Shown one piece after another: positions 48,776-58,110 of a stretch of 64,000 bases of DNA. Position numbers and translations under genes: made by a program. The DNA lies in contig CP060755.1 of assembly GCA_023205875.1 (NCBI GenBank), positions 1,426,001-1,490,000 of the forward strand. The letters run 5' to 3'. The DNA comes from Chloropicon primus (taxonomy: Eukaryota; Chlorophyta; Chloropicophyceae; Chloropicales; Chloropicaceae). The notes below the pieces were generated by a model. It saw only the letters and a list, made by a program, of their open reading frames with translations, searched no databases and had not been told where the DNA came from. Numbering within the stretch: position 1 is the first letter of the stretch; the number at the start of each line of letters is the position of its first letter.

Positions 48776-50085
48776 ATGCAAGCAGGGTTGCTAAAGCCCG
48801 TGGAGGGCGACAGGCTCCTGAATGACGTTCTGGGGGGAAGGTCCACGGAGGCCGCCTTGCGTGACACTGCAGGTGCGTTCCTGGCCTGCTTCCCAAGGCA
48901 GGACAGGTTCAGAGCCTGCAACGCCCTGTCACTCCTCCTTCGCGACGATCTGGCTGGCCTCCTTGGTGGTCCACAGAGAGTTGCGGCCTATTTCATACTG
49001 AGCATCGTGCACTGCGAGAACAAACAGCCAGAGACTTCGTATTTGTACCATAACCCGTTTTACCGTCTTCTGGCAAAGCTGGTTTTGAGCAAGGACACGC
49101 CTGCGGTTGAGAGGGCGGCTATACATAGAATTCTGGTGTCGGGCTACACCAACGAGATTCAGAGCGCCACGCCCGTCGCATTGCTGGATTACTCCGCACG
49201 CTCCGCACCTGCAATAACAGCGTGCGATCCCGCCAAGCTGAGCAGCAGCATAACCTTTGAGCCGGAACCCGGTGTGCGATTCTGGAGAGACATCGGGAAC
49301 AAAGGAGCCAAGAGGGCGGGGAACTTCTCGAACGCATCCTCCCAGCACGCAAGGAGCGCTCCTGGCGGACGCAGCTTGGAGGCACCGGGGGGAAGAGAGG
49401 TCCCGTGGAATCTTTCCTCGGAAACGATCGAGGAAGCCCTGAGGGCCCCCCTCCTTCCCTCGCGACAGCAAGATCTCATCTCGAGGATCAAGGCTCAGCC
49501 GCACTCCGACCCCCAATTCACAAGGGAGTTGTGTGGCTTTGATTCGACTTGCCTGCCTCTGCTGGTGGAGAACAATCCTCCCGTCGCCGTGGAACTTCTC
49601 AGGAAGGTTCTGGGCGCTGGCCAGCTCCAGGACCTCATGCTCGAGTACTTTGCAGCACTCGTGGGCATGGAAATGAGCGTCCACGCGATGGAGGTCTTCA
49701 AGGCGCTCATATGTGACTCAAGCATTCCCACGGATATCACAAACTTGTACATCACAAACTGTATCGCTAAATGCCATGGTGTCAAGGTAAGTCTTCCGCC
49801 GGCGTCGGGCTTTCCAGGTTTGACTGACTTTTTTCGCATCCGTTTCCCGTTTCGCCCGCTGTGAACCCGGCCACGCCTTGGCCTGAACCACCAAACCCGT
49901 AGGACACGTATATGCAAAACAGATTGGTCAGGCTCCTCAGCGTGTTCCTGCAGAGCCTGGTGCGCTCGAAGAGTGCCCAGCTAAGGGACATGGTGATCGA
50001 AATCCAATCCTTCTGCATCGAGTTCTCCCGGGTGAAAGAGGCAGCTACCTTGTTCCGAATGCTCAAGACGATAGAGCAGGCGTAG
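48776..50085 (+). CDS. CNOT11: CCR4-NOT complex subunit 11
   Basis: 397 residues from exons 48776-49786 and 49903-50085, phase 0. The C-terminal DUF2363 region matches CNOT11 closely: [49 protein letters not shown] joined by splicing to [19 protein letters not shown], then [20 protein letters not shown]. The N-terminal half is also alpha-helical ([21 protein letters not shown] and [13 protein letters not shown]). CNOT11 with CNOT10 forms a module of the CCR4-NOT deadenylase, which shortens mRNA poly(A) tails. Start is the first ATG (MQAGLLKP); upstream codons are only GTG/TTG. Confidence 0.95.
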
Positions 50086-50191
50086 AACGCCCGAGGGGGG
50101 AGGACGAGGCGAAAGAAAAGTATATATATCTTTATATTAAAACTGATACATGCAACTCCCCCAAAACAAAAGCAAGGCCGCCCTTCTTCGT

Positions 50192-50641
50192 CTAGCAGCA
50201 GACCTTGTACTTCTCTGACGTTTGTGGTACAACAAGTGGAAATAGCTTGCAGTTCCCGCACTTGCCGTTACAGAGAGACCAAGAGCCAGGCCGTCCGGAC
50301 TCTTGGGTCGTGCTGCACTGGAGGCACAAGAAGTTCCTCACGTGGTCCACGCACGCGTCCGTGAGCGGCTCGTTCCTGTCCTGCCGCAACTTGACCAAGC
50401 TCTTGAACTGCTGCTCCAGCAGCGAGTACTTTTGCTCCGTGCACTTGTTCTCAAACGGGGTGGTCCCGTTGGTGTTCTGCTCGTAGGCCTCCCTCAACAT
50501 CTTCTCACTGCAAAACCCCTCCTCGCCCCTCACCCCTCCGACGAAGAGACAGGACAAAGCAAGGAGGAGGCATACCCCCGCCAGACCCAGTACCCCGTCA
50601 CGCCTCCGCTTCCCCTTCCGCCCGAAGAACACCTCACCCAT
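50192..50641 (-). CDS. Secreted cysteine-rich protein
   Basis: 149 residues, no intron. A basic start (GRKGKRRR) precedes a strong signal sequence (VLGLAGVCLLLALSCLFVGGVRG). The mature part has ten cysteines in a spaced pattern (FCSEK, NKCTEQ, DACVDHV, FLCLQCS, LCNGKCGNCK, VCC) and one N-glycosylation site (NGT), so a disulfide-bonded lumenal or extracellular domain is expected. I do not recognise the family. Start at MGEVFFGR; the ATG 36 codons upstream adds non-signal sequence. Convergent with CNOT11 (106 bp). Confidence 0.6.
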   Translation of the reverse strand: MGEVFFGRKGKRRRDGVLGLAGVCLLLALSCLFVGGVRGEEGFCSEKMLREAYEQNTNGTTPFENKCTEQKYSLLEQQFKSLVKLRQDRNEPLTDACVDHVRNFLCLQCSTTQESGRPGSWSLCNGKCGNCKLFPLVVPQTSEKYKVCC

Positions 50642-50827
50642 CCTCCTTCCAACTCCTTCCAACTCCTCCAGCTCCTCCAACTCCAAAGGCCAAAGGAAAG
50701 GCTCCGCCTTCCCAAGGCCGCGTCTTTGGCACAAGATGGAAATTTCCATTCGTTGTCAATCGGGCCCGGGCCGCCGTTTGGGAGGCACTAACTCGGAGGC
50801 GGACGAACTTAGACACGAGAGAGAACC

Positions 50828-51218
50828 ATGCTTTACGACCCAAACAGGTAAGGTGGAGGATGAGGGGCGCAGGACGCGTCCTTGATCGTGTTGCTCCCTC
50901 CCTCGGTTTGCGCAACTCCTTTTTTGCTGACCTCAACGTTTGATTCGTTCCGTCTGCCTCAGCTACTTTTTCAAGTCCTTCCTGTCCTATGGAAGTGCCA
51001 CCACCGCCAAGTAAGTGGGAGGGGAGGCGTTGATGGCGCCCCTTGCCGGCGCGAGGGTGCGCCCTCGCTTGGACTGGGTGGTTCGCGGAAGCCTGACCTA
51101 TTCGTTTCTCTTCTCTCACCCACTCTCTGTCTGTGTGTCTCTTGCAATCCAAAAAAAAAAAAGGGCGAAGAAGGCGCTAGAGGAGAAGGCCAAGGAGGAT
51201 GAGAAGGAGAGCAAGTAG
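50828..51218 (+). CDS. 40-residue microprotein in three exons
   Basis: Three tiny exons, 50828-50847, 50963-51010 and 51164-51218, join with consistent phases (2, 2) into 40 residues: MLYDPNSYFFKSFLSYGSAT followed by a Lys/Glu-rich helix TAKAKKALEEKAKEDEKESK. Donors are GTAAGG and GTAAGT. The second acceptor is odd, an 11-A run ending AAAG rather than a pyrimidine tract. A hydrophobic/aromatic start with a charged tail recalls small mitochondrial respiratory subunits, but I recognise no family. It lies where a plus-strand gene is expected from the alternating order. Confidence 0.5.
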
Positions 51219-51432
51219 GGCGACGCCTGACCCAGACGAGGGGGTCGTGAAGGGAGGCAGACTGCAGCGATGTTCGCTTCTAACTGTTGAGCAACAGGTT
51301 GTTGTTTTGTTGTTTTCAATTTACAGACTCGCTACTGTGGTATAGTCTTAGGAGAAGCTTCTTGTGTATCATCGGGCTTTTTGGTTCTTTTACAACGTTT
51401 GTTACAGAGAGGGGCAAACGTACAGACTCGCG

Positions 51433-53482
51433 TCACCTCATGCCAAGTTTCTTCTTCAACCGGTCCCTCACCCCGTTGGCTTTCTTCACCTTCTTCGTGG
51501 CTCCCAGGCCGCACGGAGAGGACAGGGTGCTGGAGTTGAGCTTCTTCACCAAGGGGGTCACCTTCTCCTTGCAATGGCCGCTCCCTGCGCCACCACCCGT
51601 GGGCACGAACTGGGGCTCCTCGAGCTTCGAGGTGCCGTAGTCAACTTCGTACAGGGTCCCGTGGCAGTTGAGGAGGCCGGAAACTTCCAAGAGGCCCTCG
51701 AGGTCGCCCAGCAGCTCCTGTGGCGAGGGGAGGTCCACGGGCACGCAAGCCTGCGCCTCGCTCCCGTCTTGGATCCAGTTCTTGAGTACCGACAGGAGTA
51801 TCCTCAGGCAGTTGCTCGGGTTGTGTGACAGCAAGAGCTTCACTGCCAGTCTCCTCCCTTGATCTGCCCTCGGACTGAGGGGCAGTCTCACTCTCAGTCC
51901 GTTCACCTCGCTGGTCCCGTTCGACACCGGCTTGACCTTGAGCTTGAGCACGGGGAACGCTGACTTGCTCGCGCAGTCGCTGCCGCTGGCCGTCCCGGGG
52001 TCCGTTTCCTGCCTCGGCAGTCGCACAGCGAACTGGAGGGGCCTTTCCGCCTGGGCCGGGGGGCTCCCTCCCCTCCCCAGCCTCGCGATGCTCTTTGCCG
52101 CGTACCACATCAGGGACTTGAAGGCCGGGAAGCGGCAGCTCATGGGGACCCCTAATGCGTTCTCGAGCCTCCAGACCTCCAGCTGCAGGCTCAGGTTGAA
52201 CGGGTGCAGGAAGTTTCCGCCGACCGCGATGGAGTCGCTCGGGGTGTACACCGCATGGGGCCAACCACCCGGAATGATCATGGTGTCCCCCGCCTTGAGC
52301 TCGTACAGCACCGGGTCCTTGAGGTAGACGAGGAGGTTCACCTTCTCCTGCTGGGGCGAGTTGGCCCACGCCGCGAAGGACTTGAGGTTGTGCTCCGTGG
52401 GCGGGGCAAGGGCAAAGTACTTCTTGCCCCTCACGACGTTGTACCAGACCGAGGACCCTCCGAAGTCCACGTGCCAGTCCGTGTAGCACTTTGCCGGGCT
52501 CATAAGACCGTATAGTTCCGCCTTGGGCTTGTGGACGGCCTGGTCTTTGGGCCAGAACAGCCTCACGAGGTCGCTCTGCTGGACGATGTCCGGGGCCTGG
52601 AGCTCCTCCTCCAGGGGCGAGTTCGCCAGGGAGAGGCTCACGACGTTCAGGGACCTCTTGCCGTGCCTCGGCTGCTGCCTCGCCTCAGGGGCGTCCACCA
52701 GCATGCCGACCTCCCCGAAATCGTCCTCCTGAGCCCGGCTCTCCCCCGTCTTGTACCTCCAGTATTCGCACCACTCGTCCAGGGTCAGCCTCGGCCCGTC
52801 CTTCTGCGTCTTCACGTCAATCGTTCGGACCTCCCTACCCCCGCCGACCTTGTCCCGAATGTACCCGACGTCGTTCAGCTTTTGGTAAGTTCGCAGCTTT
52901 TCACCGCTGTAGCCCACGAGCCGGTACGGCTTGTTGAACTGCCCCGAGGCCAGCCAGTCCATGGTCGCGTCCTCCTCGTTCACGCTCGCCGGGCACACGG
53001 ACACGTACCCCGGGAAGCGGAGCATGTCCTCCCCCTTGTACCTGGGCGCGGCCCCGCTGCTGCGCGGATCGGAGCGTTGGAATCAGAGAGAGAGAGAGAG
53101 AGAGTCAGTCAGTCACGTGTCTCCCGCGCGTGCCGTCGGTGATTTTTTTTTTTTCTTCTTCTTTTTTTGGGATTGGTGACGCGGATGACAGGATCACCTT
53201 CGTCCGAGGCACGAAGAGAGAAAGAGTCACCCACCTGAGTCTCCTCCTCGTCGATTCGTATTCGATGCCTAGACCATCTATTTCGTCCGCCGAGTACCTC
53301 TTGTTCCTCAGCCTCAACGATGCGGACCTCACGGGTCGTTTTTCTTCTTGCTTGAGCTCAAATTCCAAACTCTCCCTCTTTTCTTTCCTCTCCTGCGTCG
53401 TCGTCAGCGAAATGCTTTGCGTCGTCGTCCCCCCCGCCGCACACGGCCAGGGCGACTCCTCCACCACCTCGTCCTCCTTCAT
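51433..53482 (-). CDS. JmjC-domain oxygenase, KDM2/PHF8-like
   Basis: 624 residues from exons 53482-53235 and 53059-51433. Fe(II)/2-oxoglutarate oxygenase of the JHDM1 type: LYGLMSPAKCYTDWHVDFGG carries the HxD iron ligands, SVWYNVVRGKKYF the 2-oxoglutarate Lys region, and IIPGGWPHAVYTPSDSIAVGGNFLH the distal His. Such enzymes demethylate histone H3 lysines. No PHD, CXXC or F-box is visible; the C-terminus is basic and disordered (KKVKKANGVRDRLKKKLG). The intron ends GCAGCAG, a NAGNAG tandem acceptor that would add or drop one Ser. Exon 1 is charged and disordered. Confidence 0.9.
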
Positions 53483-53908
53483 TGCCCTCCAACTCCTCGC
53501 GTCGCGACAAACCACAACAAACCAACAAACCCAACACAAAACTCAAACCGTTTGGCTTCCCCGCTGGTTTGGATATACGCGATCGATCTGCTACAGCAAC
53601 AACCGCAAAAAGGTGTAAAGCAACTGAATTTTGGAGAAGCAGGTTTGGAGTCGGAGCGTGGTGGCTCGTGGGGCATGCCAAGCGCGAGGCCTTCGATGGA
53701 TTGTGGGGTCGACTGGACTGGACTGGATTCGACTCGACTCGACTCGACTCGACTCGACTCGCTGCGAGGGAAAGCAAATTTTCCAGGGGAGCTGATGGTG
53801 TTGGTGTTGTTGATGATATGATGACTATGTTGATTATGAGGGTGAAGTTGATGTTGTGGATGGTAGGGCCTTCGGTGGTCGGTTGAGCGCGTCGCCCTCG
53901 GTCGCCCA
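53483..53908. repeat. Divergent spacer with a GACTC pentanucleotide repeat
   Basis: 426 bp between JmjC and METTL16. About 53711-53760 is a microsatellite that changes unit midway, from GGACT copies to GACTC copies. A run of ATG-containing triplets (53815-53870) follows. No gene is recognised. Confidence 0.6.
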
Positions 53909-55095
53909 ATGCAAGCTTGCCGCGAGGTGTACAGGGACAAGTGCCACGACTTCGCCAAGCTCGCGGAGCTGCAGCCTTCGCTGGCCTCGCACCTCGTCTG
54001 GCTTCCGCCCCGGGACGAGTCCGCGTCGCCCTCCTCCGCCGGGGCCCGGAGGGCCACCATCGACTTCGCAAGGGAGGAGTCCGTGGAGGAGCTCACGAGG
54101 TGCATCCTGCGGCAGGACTTCGGGATCTCGTGGGAGCGGCCGCCCCGGAGCCTCATCCCCCCGGTGCCCAACCGGCTCACCTACCTGCTTTGGCTCAGGG
54201 ACCTGGTCCTGTCCACCAAGCCCAGCGACGGCGAGGGGGGCGTCCGAGGCGTGGACGTGGGGACGGGGGGCACGCTCATCTACCCGCTCCTGGGCGCGTC
54301 GGCCTTCGGCTGGACCTTCCTGGCCACGGAGAGCTGCGAGTACTCGCTGGGGTGGGCGGAGCGGAACCGGGCGAGCAACGCCGGGGTCAAGGACCTCATC
54401 ACGGTTCGGGACAGCAAGGGCGGCGTCCTCCTTGGCGTCGTGGACGAGGGCGCCAGGTACGACTTCTGCATGTGCAACCCGCCCTTCTTCGACGTGACCG
54501 AGGAGAGGAGCCTGCACAAGCCCGGGCACGGGGGGCTCGAGAACGAGCTCAGGTGCCCGGGGGGGGAGGCGGGGTTCGTGGGGAGGATGATCAGCGACTC
54601 CTTGGTCATGAAGGGCCAAGTGCTGTGGTACACCACGATGATCGGCAGGAAGAAGACCTTGAAGGCTCTGCTAGCGAGGCTCAGGGGGGAGAAGGACGTC
54701 AAGGGCATTCGCACCACGACCTTCGTGTGCGGCAGAACCACCCGGTGGGGGCTGGCGTGGACGCTCACTTCGGGTAGGTCGAACCCCGCGCTGAATCCGG
54801 AGACCCTCTCGCGCGGGCCTAACTTTTGCCTTTCCTCTCTCTCTCTCTCTCTCCGTTCTTTCTTTTGGAAGTGTCCGTGGACTTGGAGCGCGTGAAGAGG
54901 AGGAAAACGAGGGACGCCATCGCGGCCGACGGGGAGGAGAGCGACGAGGTCAGGGCGAACAAAGCCAGGAGGAAGCAGGCGAAGCTCGAGAGGAGGAAGA
55001 AGGCGAGGGAAAGCGAGGAGAGGGCGAGGCTGGCTGAGGAGGAAAGCGCGGACCAGGACTTGATGAGGGCCATGGGCTTCGATGGGTTTGCTTAA
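53909..55095 (+). CDS. METTL16-type RNA N6-adenosine methyltransferase
   Basis: 362 residues from exons 53909-54773 and 54872-55095, phase 1. The catalytic motif NPPF is at 190-193 within FCMCNPPFFDVTEER; the SAM-binding loop is GVDVGTGGTLIYPLLG (114-129). The N-terminal CHDFAKLAELQPSL and the RLTYLLWLRDLV helix match METTL16/YbiN. METTL16 methylates U6 snRNA and structured RNAs. The second exon gives a highly charged helix (KARRKQAKLERRKKARESEE) in place of the animal VCR domains, as in other short METTL16 proteins. The GC-rich spacer upstream has other ATGs, but 53909 starts family sequence. Confidence 0.93.
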
Positions 55096-55264
55096 CATCT
55101 TCATCTTAAAAAATCCGAAAAAGTAACGCTCGTGCTCGCCCTCGCGCCCTCGTGCTCGGCCGTTATGACTCCGACTCCTCAGCGGAAGGGAGAAATCCAC
55201 CAGAAGAGAAAGAAGGGGGGTCGCGTCAAGAGGGAGAGAGAACAGAGAGAGGAGAGGAGAGAAG

Positions 55265-56045
55265 ATGAGGGACCGACCCGAGCCGCCGAAGTACCACCAC
55301 TACCGCCCGCTGGAAGGTGACGCGAAGGTAAGACCGCTTTCCTACTCCGCCCCGGGTTTCGTTTTCCTTGTTCCGATCGCTGACGCAAGCACACGCACAG
55401 ATTCTCGCGCAGGCGAGGCCGTGCCTGAAGTGCATGGTGTGCCTGTCCCCTTGCAGGTGCGACGTGGAGGCCGAGGGGCGGCAGAGGAGGAAGGCTGAGG
55501 CCGACCGCTTCGCGAGCAAGGCTTCGGGGTCCCGGAGCTGGCGGAAGTCCGTGTCCAAGTACTCGTGGGAGGACGGGAGGCACGCCGACCGTCCCGACGA
55601 CCACGTGCACGTGTTCATCAGCAGGGAAGATCTCGGTGCGGTCGAGCTCAAGAGGCACGACGTCGTGGTCGAGTTCACGCCCACCTCCGTGGCCATGGAG
55701 ATCCGCCTCCCAGGAGACAGGGTCTGGGAATATAGGAGGGAACCTCTGTACGACGAGATCGATCCCGGTGCGAGCACGTTCTACATCACCGCAAAGCGCG
55801 TGGTGCTGAAGCTCGCCAAGGTCGACAAGAAGAAGAAGTGGGCAGGCCTCACACCCGTGTTCGCCATGGTGGAGCACCAGCAGAAGGACGCCCTCGACTT
55901 CGGGCTCGCGGCGATGACGGGCAGCACCAGCCACAACACACGCAAGCCGAGGGAGTCGCAGATCATCACGAGCACCAAGCGGGAGTACTGGGACGGTCCG
56001 CCAAAGTACACTTGGGACAAGTACGACAGAGCTTACCAGAACTGA
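55265..56045 (+). CDS. CS-domain (p23-like) protein
   Basis: 235 residues from exons 55265-55327 and 55401-56045, phase 0. N-terminus is basic and aromatic (PPKYHHYRPLEGDAK), then a cysteine cluster CLKCMVCLSPCRC, then a CS/p23 beta-sandwich: DDHVHVFISREDLGAVEL, DVVVEFTPTSVAMEIRLPG, VWEYRREPLYDEIDP and ITAKRVVLKLAK. The CS fold binds HSP90 or related partners (as in SGT1 and CHORD proteins). The C-terminus DNA-free tail is WDGPPKYTWDKYDRAYQN. The four-cysteine cluster might bind zinc. It follows METTL16 by 169 bp on the same strand. Confidence 0.85.
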
Positions 56046-56134
56046 GTGCTGGGCCGATCCGACGCGGTGTTCAGAGTGAGGGGTGCATTTCTTTACTAGT
56101 GTTTAATAATATACATAAAATACATAAAGCATAT

Positions 56135-57752
56135 TCAATCAGCGAGCTCGAATTCCTTTGGCGTCTTCTCAAACAGCAAGGCGACCAAGAGGGCAGGAGC
56201 CAAGAGGCAAGCCATAGCCGCCAGCCACCGCCCCCTCAGCGCGAAGAAGAGGCCCGAAGCTGCTCCGAGGGCGTAACCCCCGAGCTGGTATCGTTTGCAG
56301 TTCCTCTCCACTCGGCGGAGGATTTCACTGTAAGTGAACTCCGCGTTCATAACTTCCAAGAAGGGCGGCCTGTAGATGAGACCGAAGCTGACCTTGGAGA
56401 TCAGGAACTGTGCGATGAACTTGAGTTGGAAGAGCAGGGCCAGGTACTTGTACTGCTTGTACTGAAGCGGGTGACTGACTTGCATCAGTCTGACCAAACT
56501 CTTGACGTCCGGGCGGCGGTTCCGCTCAAAGTCCGGAAGGGCGTTCGCGAGATCGTGCCCGTGCCTCCTCAGGGATTCCCTTAGCTTCATGATGTCCTCC
56601 AGCCCGGCGTTGACCCCTTGGCCGAGATCTGGCGGAAAGGCGTGCAGGGCATCCCCCACCAGGACCACGCCGCACTCATTGCCCTGGAGAACGTCCACGA
56701 ATCGCTCGCTATACTGAGGGGGAGGAAAGCGGGCCCCCTCGCTCTCAGCGAACCGATGAGCCTCTGCGGAGCTCAGAATGGAGCGCACAGGAAGCTGTGG
56801 GAGGGCGCCCTCGAGGAAGTCCAAGAGACTCTCCCCATCCTTGATTCTCCAAATCTCGTTTTCCTCCGCGGCAGAGATAAAGTTCGCGGTTCTGCTCGCG
56901 TTCTCGTCCGCGGTGGGCAGCATACCCAACCGAAGCCTGGAATTGAATCTGTTTGAAGCTCCGATCAGCACGTAACTTTCGGAATGCACCGCGGTCGGGG
57001 TCCCCGCTTCCTCCTGAGCTTTGGGGGGAAGGGGGAAGTTCGGAGGGAACGACAGCACTTTGTACCTCAGGCCAGCGCTCAGGGACGGGTGCTTTCGCAT
57101 CGCAAACTCGCTCTCCTCCCCGTGCCACTCCAATAGCGCCTGCCTCACTCTCGACCTGACGCGGTCCGCGCCGACGAGCAAGCTGGCCTCAAACTCGCCC
57201 GAGGAGGAGGTGACCCGTATCTTCTCCGAGGCCCCCCTCGGACTTGTGGATCCCCGTGACTTCGCTCCCAAAGTGAACCGCGATGCGGTCGCTGTGCGTC
57301 CGTTCCACTTCCTCGTAAAGCATGGAGTTGAAGTCTTGCCTTGAGATCCAGAAGCTCTCCACCGGGCTCATGCTCGGCAGCTTGGTCCTCTTCACCTTGC
57401 CGCTCGGGTACAAGAGCGACGTCGCCATCTGTCGCGAGCCCACGCCCCTCCCCCTCAAGGCGTCCATCGCACCCACGTGATCCAACAGCGCCTGGCCCCT
57501 CTCGTTGGCGTTGAAGACGAAGGCAAGGTTAGGCTCGAAGAAATCGACGGACTCCCTCCTCTCGATGACGTCGACCTTCTCGTAGCCCTCCTTGGCCAGC
57601 ACGATCGCAGCAGCTAAACCGCAGGGCCCACCGCCCACAACCACGGCCGTCTTCCCCTCCAGGGTGTTCGAGCAGCAGCTCGTGGTCGTTCCCCCCCTCC
57701 GGGCAACCCACCCAACACGGCCCGTCCTCGCCCTCAAGCACGCACCCTTCAT
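56135..57752 (-). CDS. FAD-dependent monooxygenase with a one-base frame break
   Basis: Flavoprotein monooxygenase of the KMO/UbiH-like group, about 530 residues in two overlapping frames. The N-terminal frame has a transit-like start and the FAD-binding GGGPCGLAAAIVLAKEG; the C-terminal frame has VGDALHAFPPDLGQGVNAGLED (GD motif) and a membrane anchor near the end. The frames meet at a run of six G on the minus strand (six C at 57232-57237); one G fewer would join them without a gap. No splice sites fit. It is either a sequencing slip or a genuine recent frameshift; codon quality is good on both sides. Substrate unknown. A TTG lies upstream, so the ATG at 57752 is used. Confidence 0.72.
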
Positions 57753-58110
57753 CCTGCACCACCCTCTGGTACAATCCAACCAGGTTCAACCCAAGCCAAG
57801 CCCATCGGTTGCGCCCTGGCTGACCAGGACCGAAGGGAGTTGCGTAGACTTCCTCGATGCCAAGACGCTTGCGACTCGCCACGATCCCGACCCCAGGGTT
57901 GGTTTCGCATCGTCTCGTCCTCCTTAAAGGAGGGGCATCTCCCCTGCAGCCTCCTGGCCTCAACTTCGGTCTTCAAGTTACCCCCCAATGGGATAGCGAG
58001 CCCACCTCGATTTTCTTTTCGTTGAGGAGAGGGTCGGGGTCGGGCGAGAGGAGAGGAGAGGGTTTGAGCACAAGGGTGTGTCGGAGAAGGCAGAGGAGAA
58101 GCAGGGGAAG
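57753..58110. other. Divergent spacer upstream of HYOU1
   Basis: 358 bp between the monooxygenase and HYOU1. The frames crossing it on both strands are compositional. I did not find a clear heat-shock or UPR element by eye. Confidence 0.4.
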
